The position numbers were made by a program, and so were the translations under genes. From positions 6,138,001 through 6,202,000 of the forward strand of contig CAUWAG010000010.1 of assembly GCA_963556695.1 (NCBI GenBank): DNA of 64,000 nucleotides, read 5' to 3'. The notes under the pieces are model-generated. The model was not told the origin of the DNA, did no database searches, and worked only from the letters and a program-made list of their open reading frames with translations. Each line of letters starts with the position of its first letter. Position 1 is the first letter of the stretch. Positions 46,948 through 59,470 of this stretch are shown here, in pieces. The stretch is from Anthostomella pinea (Eukaryota > Ascomycota > Sordariomycetes > Xylariales > Xylariaceae).

Positions 46948-47674
46948 CTCGCAGTCCCTGGGGCAGACATTGCAGCCGAAATCGTATGGGAGCGAGAATC
47001 ATGTGACTGAGATATACCAGTGGGATTCGCGGGGGAAGCTCTCACTAGGTACGTCTTAGGTCAATGAGGCTATCCGCGGTCAGGAAATGCGAGTGTAATG
47101 GGTTTGAATGGACTTGATGACGGCGGGTTGTTGAGGACCACAACCTTAACTGACCTCAAGCTGCCGACGATATCCCACTGCCGCCTCAATGACACAAGCC
47201 GCTGTCGGCTGTGGCTGAGGCTGAGGCTGAGACTTTACGATGCGGTGCGCCACATGCTGACCCACATAGCACTATCGAACGGAAACTTTGAAGAGAAAGG
47301 CTCTTCTGACATCAACCCTTCTTTTTTTCCCACGTCGTCTACCAGACGCGTTCTACTGAAGTCAATTTGGAGTCATCCAGAGCCATTCGAATCGATCAGG
47401 GCCGCCCCCTCGACGGGACTGAATATCCTAGGGCATCATGTTTGCAAACTGCCCCCAGAATCCCGACTCCGATCAAACGGCTTTGAAGCTCAGGCAGACG
47501 CCGAATCGCTGATGACCTGGCTTGCGCCTTGCATGAATGTTTTACTTCGTGTGTACACCTGAAAGCGCATGTATTTATTACAATACAACTATCTCCAGGC
47601 TGTCTGACTAGTTGTCTAGACTCTTGGCCGGTTGCCTGGGGGCCGGCAATTATCTCCGACCTTTCCAACCACCA
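46948..47674. other. Intergenic, no gene seen
   Basis: About 730 bases between two minus-strand genes, presumed promoter of the dioxygenase gene. It contains a short GGCTGA repeat near 47213. No gene is supported. Confidence 0.55.
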
Positions 47675-49031
47675 TCAACGACCATTATGTGAGCGGTTCT
47701 CGTCTACATATTCGATCGTGAAGGTGTTCGTCTGGACGATTTCATATCCCGATGGAGCTGCGTTTTCACGTAGGTTGATCTTGTCGCTCTCGTCGTCTGC
47801 ATGTGACGTTATCCACGTCTGGCTGTCTGTTCGTTTCCTATCCTCGATGGGTCTCAAAGATATCACATTCGCTGTCCCGCCAACAGTCGAAAGGGGATAA
47901 CCTTGGTTTTCGGGATGATAACTGGAGTTCTTCTCCTGGACGAAGACGCGGAGAATGGGGATCGACGCGGCGATGATGGCGCATGCTGGTTCTGTCGTAT
48001 TCCATATTGTCACGTAAGCTCCGTAGTCTGCAGGAAACCGGTTAGATCGAGCAACGAGGGTTCTGACTGGCTTGTCGAACATACATGATAAATCATGATT
48101 CGCCATTCGGACGATGGAGATCGCCCTGATGATCGTGATCGCCCCGGAGCTGCTCACCCAGTCAGTTTCCGCGCGAACTGTAACGGAGAGAGACGTACAA
48201 AATACCCAAGCTCATGGCCATTCCCAGACCAATTTTCTCAGCTCGGAGCATCTGCAAGTCAGGTTAGTACACCAGTCCTACCTTGATTGAGAACGTCTAT
48301 GATTGTACTCACCTGCAGCCCCCAGATGACCTTCCATGGCAACATGGCCAGTGCAAAGTCGAAGAAGGCAGAAAGCCCTGCAAAATGTAAGTTTAGTAAG
48401 TGGTCGCTGATCTGTGGATAGGCACGACCAACCCGCTTCGAATGTACCATAGGAGACGTTGACCGACGTGGAGAATACGCATGTCCCCGGGACCGAGTGG
48501 TCGAAAGCCTTCTCTAGCGGTTGGCAATAGGCCCAAGGAAGCACAAGTGCCGGTATCATCATCATTATCAACGATATGATTGCGAGCCACACGAAGGATT
48601 TCCACCAGCCGGTCGTAAGCATCAACATAGTCACCGCGAAGCTGACTCTGCTGAAATTGATCGATAGAATCGCGAAGCTCAAACCGATCCGCACGTAAAT
48701 TGCGAATCTGATGATGTCGCTTCGCGACTTCGTGGCTGCCAGGTCGACCATGTGCATGCCGAACCCGAACGATATTGCTCTTTGTATCATTGATACCTCT
48801 ATCAGAAGGCATATCTTCGACACCCGCGATCAGCTACTTTGCCGAGAGGAACAAAAGCTTGGAGCAAGTGACACATACCCATGAGAACAGTAGGATGTAG
48901 TCATCCCACCACAAGCGGCCGCGGAACCGCAACTTGGTATACAACCTCAGGCCGAGGAAAACAGCGCAAATGAAGGTGATGGGCCAGAGACTGGCTGTCA
49001 TCAAAGGCCCAGTGCTCTCAAACTCGGCCAT
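47675..49031 (-). CDS. Fungal rhodopsin-domain integral membrane protein (seven helices)
   Basis: Six exons (48879-49031, 48433-48796, 48313-48377, 48199-48251, 48085-48149, 47675-48027) give 350 residues. Seven hydrophobic segments can be followed: SLWPITFICAVFLGLRLY, the segment around VSMIQRAISFGFG, IGLSFAILSINFSR, FVWLAIISLIMMMIPALVL, FFDFALAMLPWKVIWGLQ, GLGMAMSLGIFSGAITII and the segment ending IIAASIPILRVFV. The WWDDYILLFSW motif after helix 1 is diagnostic of the fungal rhodopsin-domain family, which includes Pth11-like receptor candidates. There is no retinal-binding Lys motif of microbial opsins and no CFEM domain. The C-terminal tail of about 85 residues is polar and probably cytoplasmic. 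The fourth intron was placed to give SLGIFSGAI. Ligand and function are unknown. Confidence 0.87.
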
Positions 49032-51116
49032 GCTGACGGCAGAGTTGTGGCAATTGGAAGACAGTGGCACTGCCTGGCATAATGTGATCTCGAAGTCAAA
49101 GGAGGGAGAAGCAAGCCTCAACCGAGACTGCAACTGCAAGTACTATAAAATCACACGGTTCTGATCTCTGCGTGAACCCATTGCTAAAAAAACCCTTACG
49201 GTCGAATGCCTATCCATCTAGCGCAGACACTACTTACGACAGCAAGGTCTATGGCAGTCTGGATCTGCAAGGACATGCCGCGTCATAGTCGAACCCGCTG
49301 ACCCGGACCTGGCATATCCTCATACGCACGACCTAGCGGCAACAGACTAGATGCTTAGCAGCACGCCACTCCCACGATCTTTAAGTTTCATCTGGAGAAC
49401 AAGGACTGGACCGGCTTGGCGTCTGCCTTAATTCACCGGAAGATTACGATACGCTATATATCCTGCTTTTGCCTTGGCATCTAGAGCACCTGAGCGCCCG
49501 CACGGTGACCTAGTGCAGTACGGCCGCTGTGAAAAACGACTATCTACTATCTACCACCTACTATACTATCTGCGTGGCCGCCGAGTGTCGCACCAGGAGC
49601 GGCAGCATCCGTACTTACACAGCGTCAGTGCTGCCTGGCTGTTGGTAGTCGTCGCGATGGATGCGCTTGGTTCAACCGTCGAGAAAGTCATGAGCTCGAT
49701 ACCCCCATCATCCATGATAACGGTCGTCTTCATCAACTTCGGAACTTCCTATTGGCGCAAGGCAGGCTAACTGGTGCAAGGATCATCCTACATTAAGAGC
49801 CTCTCTCTTCTTCAAAGTTTAATGGTTCACCCGCTCCTCCGGTACCGTTCCCTCCCTCCCATGGAAGGATGGTCGCCGGTGCCCTTTGCCCCTTTCCCTA
49901 TGTAGCTTCGCTGTTCCTGTTTCCTCATGGGGTATCTATCTGCAAGGACCAACCCTCCTGCATTCCCCTGCTCCAAGGAACCCATTGAGTCCGAGGATTC
50001 ACAGACTCGCCACGGCGAAGACGGCTGTCCTCACTGCTAGGGGTATTTCTGACATTGTCTGCCATGCTACTGCAATGGTGGCACCTGATTCTCTCTAGCC
50101 AGTGACAGTGCAGTCTGCTGTCCCGAGGGGCCGGATGGGGGATATGCAACTGGAAGAGACAGCGACATGGAAGTCCTACCATTTCGGTCAACAGCATCCG
50201 TTAGCTTCCTCCCTCCAAGCAAATTAGGTTTCGCGCTACGCCGGGGGACTCGGAGCGCATCTGCCTAGTATCTACGGTAAAGTTTTGAACGCCGAAGCCC
50301 CCCATCAGTTCATGCTCCATCATCATCCGACACTGGGTCCGACCCACCAGCCACTGCTTCGTCCTTCTTTTCTGGGCAGAACTGGGCAGAGCCAAGCCAG
50401 CAGATAGGATGGTTGTGCGAGTGGCGATGGATACACGCAGGTGCCAGCCATATTTGCTGGGTTTGAATTCAGCAAAGGAATAAAAAGCGTACCAAGACGT
50501 TTGAAGCTGGATGCCTTGATTATAGCCCCGAACGCCTCTGGGACTTACATCTGGGCGATTCCCAACCCCCACCACAGATAGGCTACTCTGCGCAAACAAA
50601 CCGGCTACCCTTCTCCGAGTCAAGACCTTGTGAAAGCCACACGGGTCGAGCTACCACCTTCAAAAAGAGGGGCCTTGGATCGAGATATCTCAAGAATCGC
50701 TCTTGGAGCAGAGCTTCCATCTGTGTCTCGTCTATCACTTTCTGGAAGAATTGTCACCGTGATGTTGCCCCCATTCGACCGCAATCTCGATACTCCGCTG
50801 ATTCTAGGCATGGTTCCACATAGGACGGGTGAAGAGGCACGAACACCATAGAAGCCTCTTACAGCATCGTGCTTTGTTTCAATTGTCGGGTTGTAAGGAG
50901 TGCTCGAATACAAGTGCTGTCCCTTCGAGATCATGATTGTGATGTCTTTGTCCGGTCACGGACAACAATCATCGTCGAGATTTGAGTAGAACATGCAGAA
51001 CCGTTCGACCATGGACTTACATTTCTTTCCCATAGCTTGTCCCAAAACTATACCATACACCATGCCGCACACCGGTGAACCAATGTCTCTTTACTCGAGT
51101 AAACCACTTCCAAACA
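49032..51116. other. Long divergent intergenic region, no gene seen
   Basis: About 2.1 kb between the divergent rhodopsin-domain and membrane-protein genes. Open frames up to 140 codons occur near 50201-50934, but they lack family similarity, clear splice structure or codon bias like the neighbours. It should contain both promoters. Confidence 0.55.
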
Positions 51117-53970
51117 ATGGCGTCGATACCGCAAGCTGGCTCGCCCAGCGGCGACCTCGAAAGGGGAGAGTGGGAAAACACCAAGCCCAACTACACGATA
51201 CGACAAATACAAGATTTCACCTACAAAGTCATTCCCTTCTGCCTCATCTTCCTTGTAGCCCTGTCAGCTGGGGCTATCCTTGTGTCCACTCTTACCTTCA
51301 ACCGTCCCGTACCTCAACAGGCAACCATCGTCGTCGCAGGTCTACTTGCCGCCTTGTTCGGCTTGTTCTGTATCGGCTGTTTATATCTATATAAACAGAA
51401 GCACTATCCTTCCAGTCGTCTCAGAAGTCGGCCCGGTAGCCGGATCTCAAAGATTGAGGCATTCCGTGACCGTCTCACCAGGAACAGTGCTAAAACCAAG
51501 TCTGAAAATCTTGCCAGGAAATCGGTGAGGAGAGCAGGGCCTCACGATTCTCCAGATAAGCAAGGGGCCACAGGGACAGGTGGAGAGACGCACCATAACT
51601 CGGATGACAGGCTTGGAGGGACAGTTATGACTCCAGAACATTTCGAAAGACAATCGAGATTGCTTGAGACACCCTCGCCGGCAGAACTCTCTGGGCACCA
51701 GGGCGGACCACCGAACCTACCCGAATGGGGCCAGCCACCCTCGTTGTCTTCGGAACGTCACAGGCCGCAACATGGGGGGACTCCAGTAACACGACGAACA
51801 CTCGATCCTTCAGTAAACCGGCAAGGCCCTCATCGACACTCTTCAACAGATCCAATGTTGTCTCCTCCTGATGGTATACCGATGAGGAGTGTTGCTCACC
51901 GCCGGCGCGGTCCAGCAGCGGCTTCAACCCCAACGAAAGCTGGTGATATCCCAAAGGGAAGCTCTTCTAGGGCGCCGAAGCGCTATCAACAAGTAAGAGC
52001 AGATGTAACGTGAGTGAACGCCTGCTAACAGCATATAGGGATCAAATTCGCAACTTCCGACTCGTGCAAGGGGGCAGGGATATGACTTGCCACCCCACCC
52101 GGGGAATCCGCAACGGAGAGCAGGCGGTCAGCAATTCACGCAGCATCCAGAGACTGTGCCTAGCAGTGAAACCGCTCAACCACGGGTCACCCCCTCAACA
52201 GGCCTTGGTATCAGCAATCAGGACCAATCACAAGCACCTCAAGTGCCAGTAAACACTTATGTTCCCGGGCGTCCTCATGGTCCAAGAGATGAGCGTCACG
52301 GAGAAGTGAGGCTGGACCGTGGTAAGTTACCATCTCATCGAGCCACAGGACGAGATGGACTAGGAGGAACGAATGGGACTATGAACCCGCCTGCTCCAGC
52401 GAGTCCACACGGCAATCGGATAGGTGGTCACTCCATCGCTTCAGTGATCCATCCCTACGTCAACGGTGGTTACCCAAACAGATCTATGTATCACGATCCA
52501 GCTTGTTCCTCATCTCAGCTTCTTCATCCACGACTCCCGCGAAGCCCGCATTCTAGGCACTCCTCCGTGGCGTCCAACTTACCAGCTATAATGGAGGCAG
52601 ATGGTGAGACTAGTCAAGAACAGGCCAGCGAACAAGATGAGATAGAGAGCGAGCAGGTCCCAACTAGACACGTACGTAACACTGGCAGAACAATACAAGA
52701 TTGAACCTTCCACCCATTTGACCATTGGCATGGTGGGCGTAACTAAGCATCCAGAACTGACAATGTACAGGAACTTCAGGATCCGCCACCTCATCCGAGA
52801 AATTTCACAGCCGGAGACGGCGGTAGTCCGACTGCCCAGAGACAACAGCTGACTAGGAAGTTCTCGTGGGAACAGCAGTCACCCGGAAAGCGCGCCAGTG
52901 GCGCAACAACTTTCCAAGAAATGGACCTTCCCAACCAGCAATCCCAATCGTTTATCGGCAAGCTCGTGAGAGTGTGGCACAGTCTCGGAATCAAAGAAGC
53001 GTTACCTGAAATCTCTAAACGGGACAAATTCGCTCAGTTTACCCTTCATCCCAATGTGAAAGATATCTTCGAGGATTTCAATGTCTTTGGCCAGACACCG
53101 CACCCTCTCGGGTGTGAAGACAACTGCGACATGTGTCGGAACGTTTCAGGGGGCGAGGCTTGTACCAAGCACCTGTCGGACAGATCGCTCGATGTTTCCC
53201 CATACTGGCAGCCGGGGACGGGCTTGAATGGGCAGCCCGAGACACAGAGGCGGAGCAGCTACTTCGCGGTGTCGCAAAAGCCCTCCGAAGTGCTTGAGCA
53301 GCGCAGAAGCCGGAGTTTCAGTGGTGGCAATGGACCTACTGAACAAACGGAATCATACTTGCCGCCTTTCACCTTTCAAAGTGCCTACAAGCCACCGCCG
53401 CCCACTAGAAAGCTCGTGAACAGCTTCTTGCCTAGCATGGAACATGGCACCCAGACAAAGCCTGAAATACATCGAAGACCCCTAAACAATGCCGCCCCTT
53501 ACCGTGCATACCGGGAGCGGGTGTATGAGTTCAAACCTGAGACGGATATCCCATTCCGCCCGGTGAATTGGGGATCCAAAGACAACCGCGGGAGCAGCAA
53601 TGGCGGACCAAGTCATCAGGCTCCAGGAACAGAGCTCATTGCCGTGAAGAAGCACCGCGAGAACACCCTTCTCAGACTCTCGGGCCTCGACCAGCCAAAA
53701 CCTTCCCTCAAGCGAAAGGACAGAGTGAAGAAGACCCGTGGGTCGCAGAGATCACGTTTGCCAAGGCAGCCCGAGCGAAAAAGTTCCAAGCCACCAAGGC
53801 GCCGTCCTCACAGCAGGCTTGGTCCTGAGGTGCCGTTGCGGACTGGTAGTAGGAGATGGCTCGGTGGGCAGAGAATATCCCGGGATAGTGGACGATCTCC
53901 TCGTGATACCTCAAACTCACTGGGGGACGGCGACGGCGGAAACGAGCCTGTAGATAGACGAGACGAGTAA
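51117..53970 (+). CDS. Hypothetical protein with two N-terminal membrane segments and a long disordered tail
   Basis: Three exons (51117-51992, 52039-52671, 52771-53970) encode 902 residues; both introns have good borders (GTAAGA...TAG, GTACGT...CAG) and preserve phase. Two hydrophobic helices at about residues 40-90 (VIPFCLIFLVALSAGAILVS and ATIVVAGLLAALFGLFCIG) are separated by a short polar loop, so both termini probably face the same side. Almost all the remaining 800 residues are rich in Pro, Ser, Arg, Gln and His and predicted to be disordered. One more ordered island near residue 570-620 reads FIGKLVRVWHSLGIKEALP and GCEDNCDMCRN, the latter with closely spaced cysteines. The C-terminus is very basic (RKDRVKKTRGSQRSRL). 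I do not recognise the family. The start was set at MASIPQAG. Confidence 0.75.
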
Positions 53971-54085
53971 ACTGAGTACGCGATAAATCGTGACACTTCG
54001 AATCAGAAACTTTTGATGTCTGACATGATATTCTTAGAGAACGCTTCGTATCCAAGCTTCAAGCGACGTGCGTTGGCATCGAGAT

Positions 54086-54877
54086 CTATGTCTCGCCAGT
54101 GAAGAGGCCGGGCGAGATACAGCAAGGTGATGCTGCTCTTCTATGGTAACACGAACAGCACTCAATCAGAGTTATGGAGTAGAATAGCCGTCCTGGGCCG
54201 GCGGACGTGGCCTGATGCTTTCTTGAGGGGCTTACCTCAGTGCTCAGAGGCTTCGATATCAGGGGCTGTAGGACTACGCGCATACCGTATACGTACAGGA
54301 GCGAATGAAACTGCCCGGTCATGGCCGCGTCTTCGTTCAAGAGCCCCTGATATCCAACACATGGTACTGTTCGGCCCATGTACGAGCACGATGTCGAGAT
54401 CGTGTCGACTGCCCTGGCTTCAGACATCGTCCCGATCTTCATGACATGCCTGTCCGCGGCTCCATTCACGGGCAAGCAGTGACCATGTCGGGCCCCTACA
54501 ATGCATCGATCATCAGACAATTCAAGCCAGTGGCGAGCGGCGAGCCCACCATATTGCCATTGGAGGCCTTGAAACTCGCTTAGGCAGTTATATGCTTTAC
54601 CGTATTGTAGCGTATTTCCAGGCAAGCCATAGACCGGCTTCGTGGAGACGGTGATGCTTCCGGGGGGACTGCGATTGGCGGCGAAACATCCAGCAACTGC
54701 AGAACGACAGCGGATAACGTTATTGCTCAGCTGATAGAAACTGTCGCCGGTTGTCAACGTTACGTCTAGCAGACCGCCGATTACCCAAAGCCACGCTCCT
54801 GGTACTGATTTGCTGCGGCGACGTCCGCTGCGCGCAAACGTGAGGTAATGGTTCCCCAGATGAAGGATCAGCAGCAA
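54086..54877 (-). CDS. Weak hypothetical ORF (263 codons)
   Basis: The longest open frame in the right-hand desert, from 54877 to 54086. The translation has mixed composition with scattered Cys, no recognised motif, no membrane segment of note and no splice partner. Its length is somewhat greater than expected by chance in this composition. It is either an orphan gene or a chance frame. Confidence 0.25.
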   Translation of the reverse strand: MLLILHLGNHYLTFARSGRRRSKSVPGAWLWVIGGLLDVTLTTGDSFYQLSNNVIRCRSAVAGCFAANRSPPGSITVSTKPVYGLPGNTLQYGKAYNCLSEFQGLQWQYGGLAARHWLELSDDRCIVGARHGHCLPVNGAADRHVMKIGTMSEARAVDTISTSCSYMGRTVPCVGYQGLLNEDAAMTGQFHSLLYVYGMRVVLQPLISKPLSTEVSPSRKHQATSAGPGRLFYSITLIECCSCYHRRAASPCCISPGLFTGET

Positions 54878-55050
54878 GATCAGCAGTTACGGACGGCTAT
54901 CGATCAACGTGTCTGTTCAGTGCTCGGGAGATGACGGCAATAGGACTCGCGAGCATGACGCGACGATGGCTGTGCTGGTGAAGTAAGAAAACATGGTCGA
55001 GGTCAGGTCACGTAACATTTGCGATGTCCGCTGCGGCCCGCTCGGAAAGA

Positions 55051-55065
55051 GGGGGGGGGGGGGGG
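55051..55065. repeat. Homopolymer run of 15 G
   Basis: Uninterrupted G15 following CTCGGAAAGA. The length is prone to slippage and may be miscounted in the assembly. Confidence 0.95.
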
Positions 55066-56943
55066 TTCGTCCAGATTCGCTACCGGGCGAGCATTGGATC
55101 GGCAGGGCCGCGCTCAGCGCCGCATGCATGCAGGTGCCTACGTGCGTTACTGTTCCCGCCTTGTTAGGAAAGGGGTGGCTTGCCTTGAAGTTGTCAGCTC
55201 CTAGGTATCTTGGATAACTGCCTCTCAGCTGCATCTCGCTAACGTCCACTTTTTCGCTCCCCCTTGCAAGGGTCGTCGACGACAAAACCACCAATGACAT
55301 GCCGCAACCAAAAGGCGGGAATCGCAGATGCCAAATGCCGTTGCCACGTCAACACAGATCATCCACCAGACGCCAAGGCCTTCTCGAGAAATGATACTCC
55401 TTCGGGAAAGTTAGTCATCCTCCCGCGAGCCAGGGTCCTTGTGAGCCAGTTGGTCGGGCCCTTGCGCTTACTTACCCATCCCCCGATCCAGCCCATCTCA
55501 TACACAGGTTCATAGTGAATCTTTTCATGGGATCTGAGGATCGTGGCTGCTGCTTACCTGCCTGCTAGCCTGTCGTTGATGAGTATCTGGGGATGTAAGA
55601 CCGGTACTTCATCGGCGGGAACGGCGAGGCGCAAGCTTGATCGTTGGCCGCATACGGTTATCTCATGCGAACGACGCCGGTCGTGACCCTGAGTCAGCCC
55701 TATTGCTGAATCCTTCTGCCCAGGAGGGTACACCTTCCCTCTAGGTTCACGGCAACAAGGACACAAATAGACGCCTGGAAATCGACAACAATAGCGTTGG
55801 AGGACGCATCAGGTGCTGGGGCTCGATGAAGACGACTTCGTTGCAGGCTTCTTCAGGCAGGGAGAATGGGTCAGGAGGAAAGACAGAATCGACTCTCCTG
55901 ATCCGCGGCCCTACCGTAGCGCCTCGGAGGCTCAGTCAGTCACGAACTAGCCGTTTCATACTTCGAATGGCTATCTATCTCGTTGTATAAACTCTCGGAG
56001 ATGACGATGATCCCCTGCTGGACAGGAATCAGAAACTTCATGCGTTTGTCACTGGGGCTGACAGCCGCACGGTGTCGATGGGTGCCGACTAACCCCTTGG
56101 AGGGTTATCATGCGATTCTACCCCTGATCAGCGCTCTATATTGCGATGCATTACCAATTTCGAAGAGGACCCTCCATTCATAGAGTAGGGTCGATATCGA
56201 TGCATTTCCACATGGTGCTGAACGTCCGAAGCCGCACGAGCAGCCGGCAGACACGCAGTCGAAGGCGACAGGGTTCTGACGGGAGTCTTATTCGTAATGC
56301 TCCAGGCTTGAATAATTTTGGGAACGAGGCCGAGATGGACGCCACGAAAGCGGCGGGATGTCAGCATCGTCGCCCGCCTGTTGGCGTCTGAGTCTACCCT
56401 GTCACAATGGGAGGAGACAGAGTATACCAATGCAACTGTAGACGTCCAGAACTAAGATGATTGGTGAGTATACGTGTTCATGTAATTTGAGTGAGTGAGA
56501 TCAATGGCTGTGATTCCTTTGCTGTGAAGAACATACCATGTGTTCGCTTCGTCAGCATGGCCTATGTGCGAGCACAGCACAGCGCAGTTCGCGCCGCAGA
56601 GCAACGCATCACGTCTAGTGCTCAGGATTCGCGAAGCATATCCGGAGAACAGCCGACGAGGCGCGTCTAGATAGGCTATCATGAAGCGCGCCATTGGACA
56701 CCGCCGAGGTGGTTCATAAGCGGCGTGGCGTTATTACTGGGTGAGCGCAGAGCCTCTCCCGGCCATATGAAGCGAGCGGTAAAGACCGGAGTCATGGTGC
56801 AACGAGGGAAGGAGCCCGTTGCCTGCGTGGCGCGCCACTGGATGGATCGTTGCACAGGAGTCCTGGCGTGTCTGACCGCGGTGTGGGATGCGGTGAGATA
56901 CATTGGGAACTTTTGCGGCGATTTTCGCTTATAGATCTGACGA

Positions 56944-57546
56944 CTAGGTTGGCTTATTGGTGACGAGGCGGTAAGCAGGAAGGTCCCCGTGACGCAACAC
57001 AGAGTCGCCGAATTGCATGCGCACACTTGCTCGTAGTATGCAGTACCCAGAGATGATACCGGCGGTACGGTCTGCGACCAAGTTGTACCGCGACGAGAGT
57101 ATGAGGTCCAACTCGAACTGCTTGCCTGCAGGACGCTCGCTTTCAGCTTGCCTTGAGCAGAGTTGTGGCAGTGCTGTTACGTCGGGTACACAAATACTCT
57201 GGGCAATACAACATGAACAAGGCACAAAAGGGGTGATGCAGCAGCAAGAGCAATCGGTGGCAGGCTTGTCGGCATCAACCCGCTTCCAGATCGGCCGCCG
57301 GCTCACAGTATGTTGAGCGATAGGCTGTTGACCTCCTGAATCAGTTATTACTTGCACGAGCCGTCGCTCTGTCCTAGAGCCAATCGCGGAATGTTCAACG
57401 TGAAGAAAACTAGCCATCGCCTCGTACGGCATGTCAGCTGCATCGTGGCATTCCGCGTCTTCCGCGACCACCACCGTGTTCCGCTCCCCTGGATCAAACG
57501 AGTGGATGCTCTCCCCTTGAACAACGGCTAGCACCCGCGCCGACAA
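56944..57546 (-). CDS. Weak hypothetical ORF (200 codons)
   Basis: An open frame with a Cys cluster (CSCCCITPFVPCSCC) but no recognised domain. No splice signals extend it convincingly. Probably a chance frame; listed because it is one of the two longest in the 10-kb desert. Confidence 0.2.
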   Translation of the reverse strand: MSARVLAVVQGESIHSFDPGERNTVVVAEDAECHDAADMPYEAMASFLHVEHSAIGSRTERRLVQVITDSGGQQPIAQHTVSRRPIWKRVDADKPATDCSCCCITPFVPCSCCIAQSICVPDVTALPQLCSRQAESERPAGKQFELDLILSSRYNLVADRTAGIISGYCILRASVRMQFGDSVLRHGDLPAYRLVTNKPT

Positions 57547-59440
57547 GGGAAGCCGGACTGTAGTCGAGTTGAAGCCAGGTTTCTCGCTTGGTCGGAAGTG
57601 AGCCCGAATTTTACCTCGGCAGAGGAGGGCCCGGGTCCGCTAGAGAATCTGGTGATGCCGGTAGTCGGGGCGGACTCTATAAAATGGGGTTTATGGATGT
57701 CGAATACCTAGCCAACGCCCGAAGTTGGCCCAGGACTTCTGGAGATGGAAATCTGGAAATGCCGTCATGGTCCGCGGTGGGGAGTCACGACTCACATGGA
57801 TGATGGCTGCGAGGTTCTCGGGGTGTCGAGCCCATTGGGGTTAGAATCATGTCTAAATATAGGGTAAGTACGCCGAAGGTCCCGCTTCGTCCCCGGCAAA
57901 TCGGCTGCACGCATCACTGTCGTCATGGGGAGCTGCATTCCACGGTAGTTTCTAGTCGTTTTCTCAGTTGTTCCATGGCTTCCAAGCAAGCCTTGTCCAC
58001 TAATAGAGCCGCTCGTCACATCGTCTGTTCGCTTTGGCGAACGGCGCTTGCTAAGCCCGTCCTCCAAGCCACAGTGAAGTTGGTCAGTGGCCTCCGATTG
58101 GGAGGTTTCGGAGGTTGGAGCTTGACAGCGATGTGATGGAGCCAGCCACCCAGACCAGACTTCGAGGCAGGTTGGTATGTATGTAGGTAGGTAGACAGGC
58201 CTCTCTCATCAACCCCGCCGGCTTCACACCGCTGGGGGGATGAGGGAGAAAGGAACGACTGGATTGCACTGCATACCCGAGTAGAGGACCCTTACATGGG
58301 AACCCATTGGGAACCCGCATATTGCCCAAATGCAGCATGCAACGCCGTGTCGTGCCATGCAAGCAGCCACGAACTATCGGCGCATTAGCTGACTTACCCG
58401 TCTATACGCAGAGGATGCACCTCATGAACACCCAAGGCCGTAGGTAATCCCCTCACCGCTTCCTCAGGTGTTCCTGTGATTTGTTATTGACGGCAGCCAG
58501 CAGAATCTACCAGACTGATGGAGATGGTGGCTGTTACCCACGATACGTAGCAGAAGGGGGCTTGAGATAGATGACGATACAGTAACAGCCAAGCCAGGTC
58601 TTCTTGGTGCGATGTGCATGCTGGTATACCACATGCTGAAATCCATATGCGCACTATATTGGGCACCGGGGGGTATGAGACAAAAGGTCTGTCTGATTGA
58701 TAACGGCCTTGTAACGGTGCTAGTTGACACATTAGCTCTGCCGGGGAGATGAAGTCTGAACCGAAGATCCATCTGGGTGTTGTTGCCCACGGTGGAGAAT
58801 GCTACATACAAGCAAGTAGACAGACGTCTCCTCCAAACCAAAGGTGAGAACCTGTAGTTGCCGGCAGCTCTGAGCTCAGCGTGGCGCAGACGAAGCTTAA
58901 TTCATGCGGTATAGTTGTTGTCTTTATTAGGGCAAGTGAAATTGGGGTGGGAGTAGTGGGGAGAGGCGCAAATGTCAGAGTCAACTGAAAAGTACCGCCG
59001 TCCTACTAATTATCCTCCAGGATTTGATGATCTGCGATATTGGACAGATAGACGAGTATTGCAGGGAGTCGCTCGGGCGGTTGGAATGGCTGGGACGGTA
59101 CGTGCGTTTCGCGCAGGTTGGGTTGGCCGCTGGGGTGACGGGTTAAGGCGAAGCGTTGAAGACCATGGAACGTTGTATTGGCGATAGGGATACTGGATCC
59201 AGGTTGCGGTGAAGAGCAAGACACCCCAGTGCCAGCCGACACCCGACACCCGACAGGCGCCACGCCTAGTCTACGGCGCTAATCGCAGCTTGATTCTTGA
59301 AGGCTGAAGCGCAGTTCGCAGCCTTATAGCTCCGAAAACGGCAAGTATTGAGGCAGATGGGGCATGTAAAAGCTTGTCGTCCATAATTTTGTGTCTTGAC
59401 GTGGTAATTGGCAGAATGAGTACGGAAACCTCAAAAGAGA

Positions 59441-59470
59441 CAGTGTAAGACAGTGTAAGACAGTGTTAGA
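59441..59470. repeat. Three tandem 10-bp units
   Basis: CAGTGTAAGA occurs twice in tandem, followed by CAGTGTTAGA. A short simple repeat with no further context. Confidence 0.9.
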
